Below, one piece after another: positions 24,928-34,430 of a stretch of 64,000 nucleotides of DNA (positions are counted from its first letter, which is position 1; each line of letters begins with the position of its first letter). Source of the stretch: Rikenellaceae bacterium. GTDB lineage: Bacteria > Bacteroidota > Bacteroidia > Bacteroidales > Rikenellaceae. The stretch spans positions 1 through 64,000 of the forward strand of contig JAFTOX010000017.1 in the NCBI GenBank assembly GCA_017463585.1. Reading direction: 5' to 3'. The position numbers and the translations under genes are program-made. The notes below the pieces were generated by a model, which was not told the DNA's origin, made no database searches, and saw nothing but the letters and a program-made list of their open reading frames with translations.

Positions 24928-27333
24928 ATGAAAAAAATTTTTACACTTCTCGTGGTCATCTTGACGCTTGCCGCCTCGTCGGCAACGGCAGCACGCCAAA
25001 ACAACCACTCGCTGCGCGGTCGCGTAGTCGATGAGAACAACCAGCCCGTCGAATTTGCAACGGTCGTAGTCCTCGCCCCCGACTCGACCCAGCGCACGGG
25101 TATCGCCACCGACTCGAAGGGTCGCTTCGAGCTCTCGACCATCGAGGGCGAGGCGATCCTGACGGTGCAGTACGTAGGCTACCAGCCCTACTATCAGCCC
25201 ATCAACCTCACCTCATCGACCGACTTGGGCGACATCGCAATCGCGCCTGCCTCGAACTCGGTCGGCGAGGTGGTCGTTACGGCTCGACTGATTACCCGCG
25301 AGGCCGACCGTTTTGTGGTCGATGTGGCCAACAACCGCGCCGTAGCGATCGGCAAGGACGGTATGGAGATTCTCCGCACAGCCCCAGGCGTCTGGATTCA
25401 GGGCGACAAGATCTCGATCAATGGCGCGTCGGGCACACGCATTATGGTCAATGATCGAATGTTGAACCTCACGGGCGACGATCTGGCAGCATACCTCCGC
25501 TCGCTCAATGCCGAGGACGTGCAGAAGATCGAGGTGATCCCCGTTTCGGGTGCCGACTACGACGCCAATTCGTCGGGTGGTATCATCAAGATCACGATGC
25601 GCAAACCGCGTCGCGACGGCGTTACGGGTTCGGCGCAAACACGCGTGCATACCAACAAATACAACCCTATCTACGTTGTTCCGTCGGCTCGCGTCAGCTA
25701 CCACCGTGGTCGCGTAACCATCAATGCATCTGCAAATTACACCTACGACAAATATATGAACGAGGCGATCGAGAATACCGATTTTCTCACTTCGTCGAAC
25801 TCGCTGACGGGCTACTCAATGGATAGCCTCCGCAACCAGCGTGCCTACGCCTCTCTTGGCGCGATCTATGAGGTGAACGATCGACACAGCATTGGCGCCG
25901 AGGGTTACTACCAGCTCTCGACCACCCGCAACCGCACCAACTCGACCTCGACCTTTGCAAATGGCTCGATGACCGAGAACCAAAGCCTCTACTCGGGGCA
26001 CGAGCGTCGCAACGTATGGTCGGCGTCGGCCAACTACATCGCCAAACTCGATACGCTCGGCTCGACCTTCAAGCTGATTGGCGACCTCTATTCGCAAACA
26101 AATAACGACCGCGACGACTTCTTCAACCAATCGACAACAAACAGCCTCACAACCGACTCGACCTATCGTAGCGCGGTCGGCACCGATTACCGAATCTATT
26201 CGCTCTCAGCCGCTTATGAGAAGATCTTCACCAAGAAAACCAACCTCCGCGTGGGTGCAAAATATACCCGCAATGAGATGAACAACGATTTGCTCTACGA
26301 ATATCTGTCGGGCAACGCGTGGAACACTCACGACGGGCAGACCATCGACATCAACTTTACGGAGAATATCGCCGCAGCCTACGCCGTTCTCAACACCAAG
26401 TTAGGCAAGGTGGGCGTGAATGCGGGTCTGCGCCTCGAATATACCCACTCGGCACCCCGCACCAAGGGCGAGGGCGACAAATCGACCTACACCAAGCGCG
26501 AGTACCTCAGCCTCTTTCCGCACGCCAACATCAGCGTTCCGCTGAACCAGAAGCAGACCCACTCGCTCGTTGCCACATACGCTCGCACGATCGGTCGTCC
26601 GTCGTTCTGGCAGCTGTCGCCCTACCGCACACAAATGACTGAGCACTCTTATGTTACGGGCAATCCTTACCTGAAACCTGTCTATAACAACAACTTCACG
26701 ATGACGGCCATCTTCGACCACAAGTATACCATCGCATTCACCGCCCTGATGCAGCAGAACTACATCGCACAGATCGCCCACATCGACCCGACGGATCCCA
26801 ATATGATGTTCTACCGCCACGACAATATGAACTCGAATTGGAACTTCTGGCTCAATGTCAATCTGCCATTCCAAATCACTAAGTGGCTGTCGCTCAACAC
26901 TTCGCTCGGAGGTATGAGTATCAACCAGCGCATTACAGCAGGCTCGGCAGTCGAGCGCAAGTGGATCGGTCAAGGTCGCGCTGCCCTCGCCGCAACACTG
27001 CCCAAGGGTTTCTTCATCGAGAGCACTTTCTCGTGTATGTCGCCCATTATGCAGGGCAACCTCTACGTCGAGAATTGGATCACCGATTTCGGCGTGTCGG
27101 TCAAGAAGAGCTTCGCGAAGGATCGCTTTACGGTCAGCGCCACGGTCGATAACCTCTTCCAGCAGGAGAACGTGATTTTAGCCAAGCAGACCGAGTTCCG
27201 CCGTCGCACGCTGCTAAACGACCAGAACCACACACCGCGATTCAGTCTTTCGTTGCGCTATAACTTCAAGAGTGGCGTAAAGTTCCGCAACCGTTCGATC
27301 GAGCGTGGCGAGAGCAGCGAACGACTCAACTAA
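24928..27333 (+). CDS. Outer-membrane beta-barrel receptor (TonB-dependent type)
   Basis: 801-residue outer-membrane protein. Signal peptide to about residue 23; carboxypeptidase-regulatory-like beta domain 28-110 (LRGRVVDENNQPVEFATVVVLAPDS); plug domain about 115-225 (EILRTAPGVWI; IEVIPVSGADYDANSSGGIIKI); then a C-terminal barrel of the OMP_b-brl_3 type ending in alternating strands (FSLSLRYNFKSG). No SusD partner is adjacent, so a glycan SusCD role is unlikely; the ligand may be a peptide or metal chelate (unknown). Two promoters and a repeat pair upstream suggest tight control. Confidence 0.87.
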   Translation: MKKIFTLLVVILTLAASSATAARQNNHSLRGRVVDENNQPVEFATVVVLAPDSTQRTGIATDSKGRFELSTIEGEAILTVQYVGYQPYYQPINLTSSTDLGDIAIAPASNSVGEVVVTARLITREADRFVVDVANNRAVAIGKDGMEILRTAPGVWIQGDKISINGASGTRIMVNDRMLNLTGDDLAAYLRSLNAEDVQKIEVIPVSGADYDANSSGGIIKITMRKPRRDGVTGSAQTRVHTNKYNPIYVVPSARVSYHRGRVTINASANYTYDKYMNEAIENTDFLTSSNSLTGYSMDSLRNQRAYASLGAIYEVNDRHSIGAEGYYQLSTTRNRTNSTSTFANGSMTENQSLYSGHERRNVWSASANYIAKLDTLGSTFKLIGDLYSQTNNDRDDFFNQSTTNSLTTDSTYRSAVGTDYRIYSLSAAYEKIFTKKTNLRVGAKYTRNEMNNDLLYEYLSGNAWNTHDGQTIDINFTENIAAAYAVLNTKLGKVGVNAGLRLEYTHSAPRTKGEGDKSTYTKREYLSLFPHANISVPLNQKQTHSLVATYARTIGRPSFWQLSPYRTQMTEHSYVTGNPYLKPVYNNNFTMTAIFDHKYTIAFTALMQQNYIAQIAHIDPTDPNMMFYRHDNMNSNWNFWLNVNLPFQITKWLSLNTSLGGMSINQRITAGSAVERKWIGQGRAALAATLPKGFFIESTFSCMSPIMQGNLYVENWITDFGVSVKKSFAKDRFTVSATVDNLFQQENVILAKQTEFRRRTLLNDQNHTPRFSLSLRYNFKSGVKFRNRSIERGESSERLN

Positions 27334-27385
27334 CTCACACTCAGCAAGCAAGCGATTTCCCCCTATAACACAATTTTTCGCCCCG

Positions 27386-27418
27386 CGCCCCTTTCCGACA
27401 AGGATTGGGGCGTTTTTT
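27386..27418 (+). terminator. Terminator after the receptor gene
   Basis: CGCCCC (27386-27391) pairs with GGGGCG (27407-27412), inner TCC/GGA, then six T. Confidence 0.8.
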
Positions 27419-27487
27419 GTGGGCGGGCAATGATTACACGCAACAATTTTGTATATTTGTACGTTAAAACGGAAAAATTTATACGCT

Positions 27488-28645
27488 ATGAAAATACACG
27501 AAGATATCAAATACATCGGCGTCGATGACCTCGATTTGGATCTGTTCGAGAGCCAATACATCATTCCCAACGGCATTTCGTACAACTCGTATCTCATTCT
27601 CGACGAGAAAGTTGCGGTGATGGATACGGTTGATTCGCGCAAGTTCCGCACGTGGCGCTCGAATCTGCAATCGGAGCTCGAAGGTCGCACACCCGACTAC
27701 CTCATCGTACACCATATGGAGCCCGACCACGTGGGCGACATCGTGGCACTGATGGACGACTACCCCGAGATGAAGATCGTCGCCTCGGCACGCGCCGTGC
27801 AGATGATGCCGCAATTCTTCGAGGGTGTCGATTTCACACTCCGCACGATTGCCGTAAAGGAGGGCGACACGCTCTCGTTAGGCGCTCACACTCTGCACTT
27901 TATGATGGCACCAATGGTGCATTGGCCCGAGGTGATGGTGTCGTACGATGAGCTGTCGAAGGTGGTCTTTTCGGCCGACGCATTTGGTAAATTTGGCGCA
28001 CTCGAACACGACGAAGAGTGGGCTTGCGAGGCGCGTCGTTACTACTTCAACATCTGCGGAAAGTATGGCGTGCCCGTGCAGACGTTGCTCAAAAAGTTGG
28101 CGACGCTCGACATCGAGGTGATCTGTCCGTTGCACGGTCCGATACTGACCGAAAATCTCGATTACTACATCGGTCTGTACGACACGTGGAGCAAGTATGA
28201 GCCTGAAACTGAGGGCGTTTTCATTGCATACGCGTCGATTCACGGAGGCACGGCAGCAGCTGCCGAAAAGTTGGCCGAGATACTGCGAGCAAAGGGTGCG
28301 CCGAAGGTTTCGGTGGCAGATCTGAGCCGCGACGATATGGCTGAGGCTGTGGAAGATGCGTTCCGAATGAGCAAGCTCGTGGTGGCAGCGTCGTCGTATG
28401 ACTCGGGCGTATTCCCACCGATGTACGACTTCCTGCACCATTTGCAGATCAAGAGTTTTCAGAAGCGTCGCGTTGCGATCGTCGAGAATGGCTCGTGGGC
28501 CCCGTCGGCAGGTCGCGTTATGCGCGCGATGTTGGGCGAGATGAAGGATTTGGAGATCGTCGAGCCGATGGTTACGATTCGCTCGCGAATGAAGAGCACG
28601 GATCTGCCCGCAATGGAGGCTCTGGCCGACGCTCTGCTGGCATAA
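27488..28645 (+). CDS. Flavodiiron protein (FprA-type)
   Basis: 385-residue diiron-FMN enzyme that reduces O2 to water and/or NO to N2O in anaerobes. An N-terminal metallo-beta-lactamase-like domain carries the diiron ligands HHMEPDHVGD, with others in FSADAFGKFG and the late His (CPLHGP). A flavodoxin domain from about 250 (EGVFIAYASIHGGTAAAAEKLAE) binds FMN. ATG 27488 was used; an upstream frame to 27449 would only add leader residues. No rubredoxin gene is adjacent. A -7 box TATATTTG is at 27452-27459. Confidence 0.93.
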   Translation: MKIHEDIKYIGVDDLDLDLFESQYIIPNGISYNSYLILDEKVAVMDTVDSRKFRTWRSNLQSELEGRTPDYLIVHHMEPDHVGDIVALMDDYPEMKIVASARAVQMMPQFFEGVDFTLRTIAVKEGDTLSLGAHTLHFMMAPMVHWPEVMVSYDELSKVVFSADAFGKFGALEHDEEWACEARRYYFNICGKYGVPVQTLLKKLATLDIEVICPLHGPILTENLDYYIGLYDTWSKYEPETEGVFIAYASIHGGTAAAAEKLAEILRAKGAPKVSVADLSRDDMAEAVEDAFRMSKLVVAASSYDSGVFPPMYDFLHHLQIKSFQKRRVAIVENGSWAPSAGRVMRAMLGEMKDLEIVEPMVTIRSRMKSTDLPAMEALADALLA

Positions 28646-28666
28646 ACCATTGATACGCAAACCGAT

Positions 28667-29746
28667 ATGAAGCTGATGTTTTTGGCGATGATGGCGGCGT
28701 ATGTGGGTGGCAACATCTACATTTTCGTACGTGCATTACAGCAACTTGGCGGTGCGCCCGTGTGGGTGCGCGTGCTGTTCGGGGTGCTGTTTTGGGCGGC
28801 GGCGCTGGCGCTATTTGTCGCTATCGGAATGCGAAACGTCGCTCTGCCCGCAACGCTCAGCCGCGCGATGTTCAACCTCGGCTCGATCTGGTTAGTCTTT
28901 ACGCTTTATATGGTTATTGCGCTGATTGTTACCGACTTGGCGCATTGGGCAATGCCGTCGTTCAGGTGCGGATTTTGGGTCGCATTTGTGGCAGTCAGCG
29001 CGTTGCTCGTATATGGATATTGGAACTATCGACACCCGCGCGTGGTCGAACTGGACCTTGCAATCGACCGCCCGATCGAGGGTAGCGAGATGCGAATTGT
29101 GGCGGTGAGCGACGTCCATTTGGGCGAGGGTACGGGGCGCAAAAAGTTGCGTCGCTATGTCGATATGATCAACGCCCAAAAACCTGATGTTGTGCTCGTT
29201 GCAGGCGATTTGATCGACAACTCGGTGCTGCCCGTCGTGCGCGATTCGATGGGCGAAGAGTTAGCTCGAATCGAGGCTCCGATCTATATGGCGGCGGGTA
29301 ACCACGAGTATATCAGCGGAATAGAGCGTGTCGAGGAGTATCTGCGCTCGACGCCCGTACGCTTGTTGCGCGACTCGGTGGCGGTGCTGCCCAATGGGGT
29401 GCAGTTGATCTGCCGCGACGACCGTGCGAATCGACGTCGAGAGTCGCTGAGTACGCTCATCGCCAAGGCCGACACGACACGCCCAATGGTCGTTATCGAC
29501 CACCAACCCTACCACTTGGCGGAGGCTGACTCGCTCGGTATCGACCTGCAAATCAGCGGACATACCCACCGCGGACAGGTATGGCCACTCAATCTGCTCA
29601 CCGATCGAATGTACGAACAGAGCCAAGGCTATCGGCGTTGGTCGCAGGCACACATCTACGTTTCGAGTGGTCTGTCGCTGTGGGGTCCTCCGTTCCGAAT
29701 CGGCACCCAAAGCGAGATCGTTGTAATCCGACTTAAAAACGAATAA
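28667..29746 (+). CDS. Membrane-bound metallophosphoesterase
   Basis: 359-residue protein with about four N-terminal transmembrane helices (1-130) and a C-terminal calcineurin-like phosphoesterase domain. All metal motifs are visible: SDVHLGEG, AGDLIDN, AGNHEY, DHQPYHL and ISGHTHRGQVWP. Family YkuE/YpbG-like; substrates may be lipid phosphates such as UDP-diacylglucosamine relatives, which is inference. It lies 21 bases after the flavodiiron gene and 4 before the nitroreductase. Confidence 0.88.
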   Translation: MKLMFLAMMAAYVGGNIYIFVRALQQLGGAPVWVRVLFGVLFWAAALALFVAIGMRNVALPATLSRAMFNLGSIWLVFTLYMVIALIVTDLAHWAMPSFRCGFWVAFVAVSALLVYGYWNYRHPRVVELDLAIDRPIEGSEMRIVAVSDVHLGEGTGRKKLRRYVDMINAQKPDVVLVAGDLIDNSVLPVVRDSMGEELARIEAPIYMAAGNHEYISGIERVEEYLRSTPVRLLRDSVAVLPNGVQLICRDDRANRRRESLSTLIAKADTTRPMVVIDHQPYHLAEADSLGIDLQISGHTHRGQVWPLNLLTDRMYEQSQGYRRWSQAHIYVSSGLSLWGPPFRIGTQSEIVVIRLKNE

Positions 29747-29750
29747 CGAT

Positions 29751-30389
29751 ATGGCAGACAATTACTTAGGCAAAAAGATGGAGGAGTATATGGCTCGTCG
29801 TGATGCGGGCACTGCACCTCGACGTGGGCACTCGCTCACGCACTTGCTGACCCGAAATCGCAGCCACCGCGCCTACGATCCGACGTTCATCGTGCGCGAG
29901 GATCAGCTGCGACGCATTATCGAGGTCAATACGCGCACTCCGTCGGCTCGCAATCAACAGGTTCTGCGCTTCCGTGCGGTGCTCTCGGACGAGGCGGCGA
30001 AGGTGCTGCTGCACGTGCGTATGGGCGGTGCGCTGCCCGAGCTACATCTGCCCACTGCGGGCACCGAGCCGAACGCCTACATAGTCATCTGCGCGACCGT
30101 GCCCGAAACGCGCGAGGTGAGCATTGATCTGGGCATCTCGGTACAGTCTATGTTGCTGCAAGCCACCGAGATAGGGCTGAACGGACTCTGCATTGCAGCG
30201 TTCAATCGTGAGGCAGTGAAGGAGGCGTTGGAGTTGCCCTACGACCCGTTGCTCATCGTGGCGATTGGGCGTGGAGCCGACCGAATCGAGCTGACCCAAA
30301 TCGCTGCCGCAGACGACCACCGATACTACCGCCGCGAGGGCACGCACTACGTCCCGAAAGTCGCTCTCGACGAGTTGATAATCAAGTAA
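29751..30389 (+). CDS. Nitroreductase family protein
   Basis: 212-residue flavin oxidoreductase. FMN-binding motifs: NRSHRAYDPTF, NTRTPSARNQQVLRF and DLGISVQSMLLQATEIGLNGLCI. N-terminal extension of about 30 residues before the core. The substrate is unknown. It follows the metallophosphoesterase after 4 bases; operon ends at the hairpin 30410. Confidence 0.87.
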   Translation: MADNYLGKKMEEYMARRDAGTAPRRGHSLTHLLTRNRSHRAYDPTFIVREDQLRRIIEVNTRTPSARNQQVLRFRAVLSDEAAKVLLHVRMGGALPELHLPTAGTEPNAYIVICATVPETREVSIDLGISVQSMLLQATEIGLNGLCIAAFNREAVKEALELPYDPLLIVAIGRGADRIELTQIAAADDHRYYRREGTHYVPKVALDELIIK

Positions 30390-30409
30390 AACGTCCGACA
30401 ACACAATCG

Positions 30410-30434
30410 AAAGCCACCCTCGCGGGTGGCTTTT
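30410..30434 (+). terminator. Terminator after the nitroreductase
   Basis: AAAGCCACCC pairs with GGGTGGCTTT around TCGC, with a short T tail. Confidence 0.82.
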
Positions 30435-30500
30435 ACCTTATATATAATGGTGGTTTGAAAACAATTTTGTATCTTTGCAAAAATCTATTGACTGAAAACT

Positions 30501-31499
30501 ATGGGATTATTCGATTTTTTCAAGAAGAAAAAGGCCGAAGAGCAGGCCGCGGCACCCGAAACCGCAGCCGCCGAGCGCGAAGAACTTAACGCAGGACTCG
30601 AAAAGACCAAGCAGGGTCTGTTCAGCAAGTTGGCACGCACCGTGGCGGGTCGCTCGAAGGTCGATGACGATATGCTCGATGAGTTGGAGGAGATCCTGAT
30701 CACCTCGGACGTGGGCGTCGAAACAACCGTAAAAATCATTCGCCGTATCGAGGAGCGTGTGGCGCGCGACAAGTATATGAATGCCGCTGAGCTTCAATCG
30801 ATTCTGCGCGACGAGATCGCTCTGCTGCTCGAAGAGAATCACGGCAACGACTCTACTTTCGGGCTCGACGCAAAGGAGGGCGAGCCCTATGTTGTGATGG
30901 TCGTGGGCGTCAATGGCGCAGGCAAAACCACCACCATCGGCAAGCTCGCTGCACAGCTTCGCAAGGCGGGCAAGAAGGTCTATATCGGTGCGGCGGATAC
31001 CTTCCGTGCGGCTGCGATCGACCAGCTGGGCGTGTGGGCAGAGCGTGCCGGTGCGACGATGATTCGCCAAGAGATGGGCTCGGATCCCGCTTCGGTGGCC
31101 TTCGATACGCTCAAATCGGCAAAGGCAAACGGTGCAGACGTGGTGCTGATCGACACCGCAGGTCGTCTGCACAACAAGATCGGTCTGATGAACGAGCTGA
31201 CCAAAATCCGCAACGTGATGGCAAAGGTGATCCCCGACGCTCCACACGAAGTGATGCTCGTGCTGGACGGCTCGACGGGGCAGAACGCCTTTGAGCAGGC
31301 TCGTCAATTCACTCAGGCCACGAAGGTTACCTCGTTGGCAATCACCAAGTTGGACGGCACGGCAAAGGGTGGCGTTGTGATCGGCATTAGCGATCAGTTC
31401 CACGTTCCGGTACGCTACATAGGCATTGGCGAGGGTATCGACCAGCTGAAAATCTTCGACCGTCGCGAGTTCGTCGACGCTCTGTTTGGGGACAAATAG
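30501..31499 (+). CDS. ftsY: SRP receptor FtsY
   Basis: 332-residue GTPase that docks the signal recognition particle at the membrane. A charged N-terminal region (FDFFKKKKAEEQAA) is followed by the N domain and the G domain: GVNGAGKTTTIGKLA (G1), DTAGRLHNK (G3), TKLDGTAKGGVVIGI (G4). The A domain is short, as in other Bacteroidota. The -7 box TATCTTTG is at 30470-30477. Transcription probably continues into the DUF4919 and rimO genes. Confidence 0.95.
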   Translation: MGLFDFFKKKKAEEQAAAPETAAAEREELNAGLEKTKQGLFSKLARTVAGRSKVDDDMLDELEEILITSDVGVETTVKIIRRIEERVARDKYMNAAELQSILRDEIALLLEENHGNDSTFGLDAKEGEPYVVMVVGVNGAGKTTTIGKLAAQLRKAGKKVYIGAADTFRAAAIDQLGVWAERAGATMIRQEMGSDPASVAFDTLKSAKANGADVVLIDTAGRLHNKIGLMNELTKIRNVMAKVIPDAPHEVMLVLDGSTGQNAFEQARQFTQATKVTSLAITKLDGTAKGGVVIGISDQFHVPVRYIGIGEGIDQLKIFDRREFVDALFGDK

Positions 31500-31521
31500 T
31501 ATCATTAAGCAAGTAAAAATT

Positions 31522-32325
31522 ATGAGCCGAATTTTAATTACTGCCTGCGCAATCATTTTTACGACGAGTGCACTTTTTGCTCAACAACCGACGGCAGATA
31601 GCATTGCAACGGAGCCTAAACAAGCACGATGGACCAATGTGATCGAGGGAGATAGTTTGCTTGCACTTGCCGGCGCAAATGGAAAACTTGATTATGCAGT
31701 TTTCGGTCAGGTCGCTCGCAACGATGAGCAGTACAACGCGCTGGTTACTCGTTTTGAAAACTTAGATGGGAAGTTTGAGTTGTCCGATATCTTTGTACTT
31801 TATTATGGACAAGCCTTTCGTGATGATTTTGCAGGAGGACACATCTCAGGTGTCATAACGCCTGAAACATCAGATTTTGAGGCTGCTTATAATGAATGTT
31901 GCCAAAAATTGGCAAAGTCTCCCACATCATTACGGTTGCTTGGTGAGGCGGGTATGTTGGCTCACAAACTCAATTTGCCCGAAGAGGTTGCAAAAAAATA
32001 CCGTATTCGCTACCTGTTAATAAGAGAGGTGATAACGCTGACGGGTGATGGAACATTCGATCAACCTTACAAAGTCGTTCACATCAGCGATGAGTATGAG
32101 ATTTTGTTCAGTCTGCTTGGGGCAAATTCAATCGTCACACAAGGCGTTGCAAGTGGAAATACCATAATGGATCGAATTACTTACACGATAAAAAGTGCAA
32201 CAACCGATCCCGCAACGAACGAGCAGCAACTCGAACAGCAAGATGCCTATTTTGATATAGAGTTGCCGATGGCCTATTTACAAAAGATGTTTTTGGGGAA
32301 GGTAAAAAGCGATGAAAAAAATTAA
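31522..32325 (+). CDS. Exported DUF4919-like protein
   Basis: 267 residues with a signal peptide (MSRILITACAIIFTTSALFAQ). The body fits DUF4919 of Bacteroidota: YYGQAFRDDFAGG in the first half, GDGTFDQPYKVVHISDEYEILF in the second; function unknown. The family call is moderately sure. The gene is clearly AT-richer than its neighbours (many AAA, TTA, GAT and TTT codons), although it lies 22 bases after ftsY and overlaps rimO by 14 bases. That suggests later insertion between two genes usually adjacent in this order. Confidence 0.72.
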   Translation: MSRILITACAIIFTTSALFAQQPTADSIATEPKQARWTNVIEGDSLLALAGANGKLDYAVFGQVARNDEQYNALVTRFENLDGKFELSDIFVLYYGQAFRDDFAGGHISGVITPETSDFEAAYNECCQKLAKSPTSLRLLGEAGMLAHKLNLPEEVAKKYRIRYLLIREVITLTGDGTFDQPYKVVHISDEYEILFSLLGANSIVTQGVASGNTIMDRITYTIKSATTDPATNEQQLEQQDAYFDIELPMAYLQKMFLGKVKSDEKN

Positions 32326-33610
32326 CGTAGTAACGCTCGGTTGTTCGAAAAATACGGTCGATTCGGAGCACCTCGCAGCTCAACTCGCGGCGGCGGGATA
32401 CCAGATTGTCTTCGACAGCAACCGCACCGACGCCAAAGTCGTGGTGATCAATACGTGCGGATTTATCGGCGACGCCAAGCAGGAGTCAATCGACACGATT
32501 TTGCGTTTCGCCGCCGCAAAGGAGCAGGGGTTGATCGAACGCCTATTCGTAATCGGCTGCCTCAGTGAGCGTTACGCCGACGAGTTGCGTGCCGAGATTC
32601 CCGAAGTCGATGACTATTTCGGTGCGCGCGATATGCAGGGCATTGCCCGTGTGCTGTGCGCTGCGGGCGATCCCGACACTTCGACCGAGCGTCTGACCTC
32701 GACCCCAAAACACTACGCTTATCTCAAAATCGCCGAGGGCTGTAATTGGCACTGCGGCTATTGCGCCATTCCGTTGATTCGCGGTCCGCACCGCTCGGTA
32801 CCGATGGAGCGTTGCGTCGAGGAGGCGGAGCGATTGGCAGCGCAGGGTGTGCGTGAGTTGATCGTAATCGCCCAAGATACAACCTATTACGGTCGCGATC
32901 TGTATGGTCGTCGCGCGTTGGCCGAACTGCTCGAACGCCTGTGCAAGGTCGAAGGCATCGAGTGGATTCGACTGCACTACGCCTACCCTACCGACTTTCC
33001 GCAGGACGTGATCGAGGTGATGGCACGCGAGAAGAAGATCTGCCCCTACCTCGATATTCCGTTCCAGCACATCTCGGATCACCAGCTGACGTTGATGAAG
33101 CGTCGCCACACGAAGGCCGACGCATACGCGCTCATCGAGCGTCTGCGCGCAGCAGTGCCCGATTTGGCTCTGCGCACCACACTTTTGGTGGGTTATCCCG
33201 ACGAAACGGAGCAGGATTTTAAGGAGTTGATGGAGTTTGTCGAGAAGGTCCGATTCGAGCGTCTGGGCGTCTTCCCCTACTCGGAGGAGGAGGGCACGTT
33301 CTCGGCTCGCGAGCTGCAAGATAATATACCTGAGGAGGTTAAGCAGGAGCGCGTCGATCGTATTATGGCTCTGCAAAATCGCATTTCGCTCGAAAAAAAT
33401 CAGGCACGTGTAGGTCAGCGCGAGCAGGTGATTGTCGATTCGCGCCAAGGCGATTGGTACGTTGCTCGCGGTCGCTACGACTCGCCCGAAGTCGATCAAG
33501 AGATCTTGATTCCCGCCTCGGAACGCCAACTCAGACGCGGCAAGATCTACACGGTCGAGATCACGGGCGCCGAAGAGTATGACCTCTACGCGAGCGTGGT
33601 CGCAAAATAA
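32312..33610 (+). CDS. rimO: Ribosomal protein S12 methylthiotransferase
   Basis: 432-residue radical-SAM enzyme that adds a methylthio group to an Asp of S12. An N-terminal MTTase domain with three Cys (LGCSKNTVDSE, NTCGF, IGCLSERY) binds one FeS cluster; the radical-SAM motif CNWHCGYCAIP binds the second; a C-terminal TRAM domain (QARVGQREQVIVDSRQ) ends it. Its start overlaps the DUF4919 gene by 14 bases. Confidence 0.95.
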   Translation: MKKINVVTLGCSKNTVDSEHLAAQLAAAGYQIVFDSNRTDAKVVVINTCGFIGDAKQESIDTILRFAAAKEQGLIERLFVIGCLSERYADELRAEIPEVDDYFGARDMQGIARVLCAAGDPDTSTERLTSTPKHYAYLKIAEGCNWHCGYCAIPLIRGPHRSVPMERCVEEAERLAAQGVRELIVIAQDTTYYGRDLYGRRALAELLERLCKVEGIEWIRLHYAYPTDFPQDVIEVMAREKKICPYLDIPFQHISDHQLTLMKRRHTKADAYALIERLRAAVPDLALRTTLLVGYPDETEQDFKELMEFVEKVRFERLGVFPYSEEEGTFSARELQDNIPEEVKQERVDRIMALQNRISLEKNQARVGQREQVIVDSRQGDWYVARGRYDSPEVDQEILIPASERQLRRGKIYTVEITGAEEYDLYASVVAK

Positions 33611-33622
33611 GAGCGAACGAAA

Positions 33623-33654
33623 TTTGTAAGTTTCAGCAAAATTTACTACCTTTG
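33623..33654 (+). promoter_or_regulatory. Promoter of the coiled-coil/zapA operon
   Basis: TTTG (33623-33626), 20 bases, TACCTTTG (33647-33654), 31 bases before the first ATG. Confidence 0.75.
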
Positions 33655-33684
33655 AGGTTGAAAAGCTAAATATATACCCGAAAA

Positions 33685-33972
33685 ATGGCAAACAAAAGCA
33701 TTATCGAAGGCATCGAGAAGAAGGTTGCGCGACTCATCGAGCAGCACGACCATCTCAAACGTCAGGCCGCAACGTTGCAGGCTGAGCGCGATAATCTTGT
33801 TGCTAAGAATAGGGAACTTACAAACAAATTGGCCGAGGCCGAACGCCGTATCTCGACGCTCGAACTGAGCGAGGGTCTGGCTGGCAATGCGGCCGATAAG
33901 AAGCAGGCAAAAGCACGTGTCAATCGTCTTATGCGGGAGATCGATCGTTGCATTGCCCTACTGAACAAATAA
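33685..33972 (+). CDS. Coiled-coil protein upstream of zapA
   Basis: 95 residues, almost entirely a heptad-type coiled coil (residues 5-55: EKKVARLIEQHDHLKRQAAT, AERDNLVAKNRELTNKLAEAE), then a short basic helix RVNRLMREIDRCIALLNK. 13 bases before zapA. The location and form recall ZapB-like division factors, but I see no direct sequence match; a partner of ZapA is an inference. Confidence 0.8.
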   Translation: MANKSIIEGIEKKVARLIEQHDHLKRQAATLQAERDNLVAKNRELTNKLAEAERRISTLELSEGLAGNAADKKQAKARVNRLMREIDRCIALLNK

Positions 33973-33985
33973 CGAATAAACGAAG

Positions 33986-34282
33986 ATGTCGAAACAATCG
34001 ATAACGCTGAAAATTGCCGGTAAGCAATACCCCCTGAGCGTCGATGCACGTCAGGAGGAGTTGTATCGTATGGCGGAACGTGAACTGAATGAGCGTTTTA
34101 GCCGTATCGAAAAGGCAAAATTCAAGGATTTCAAGCGCGATGACTGCTTGGCGTTGGCCGCTTTGCAGATCAGTTTCGACTTTATTGAAACGCGCCTCAG
34201 CCGCTCGCTCGGTGACGAGCAGGTGGAGCAGCTGGCCGAACTCGACTCGAAGTTGGATCAATATTTGAATCAACTCGACTAA
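33986..34282 (+). CDS. zapA: Cell division protein ZapA
   Basis: 98-residue FtsZ-associated protein that bundles FtsZ filaments at the Z ring. N-terminal beta part ITLKIAGKQYPLSVDARQEELYR, then a long dimerising helix. Normal length. It is followed by a 6S-like RNA, an order also known from proteobacteria (zapA-ssrS). Confidence 0.9.
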   Translation: MSKQSITLKIAGKQYPLSVDARQEELYRMAERELNERFSRIEKAKFKDFKRDDCLALAALQISFDFIETRLSRSLGDEQVEQLAELDSKLDQYLNQLD

Positions 34283-34430
34283 CGGCGGACAGCGTGGCTG
34301 CGTGCTCACAACATCGGGAGGCGTAGTCAAATTGCGAGGGCACGGAGTGATATATTAGATGGGTAATGCGTTGAGAATTAACACAAACCGCCCAACAAGT
34401 TCTTTGAACATACGACACAAAATTGGAATA
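34283..34430 (+). other. Structured spacer between zapA and the 6S-like RNA
   Basis: No gene. Potential pairing of GGCGG (34284-34288) with CCGCC (34388-34392) would close a domain of about 109 bases; within it GTGCTC (34302-34307) pairs with GGGCAC (34338-34343, one G-T). It could be the zapA 3' UTR or a separate RNA. Confidence 0.4.

Noticed and set aside
24928-27333. SusC-type glycan receptor of a polysaccharide utilisation locus
   Set aside because: No susD gene, glycoside hydrolase or hybrid regulator nearby, and the barrel resembles the OMP_b-brl_3 type instead.
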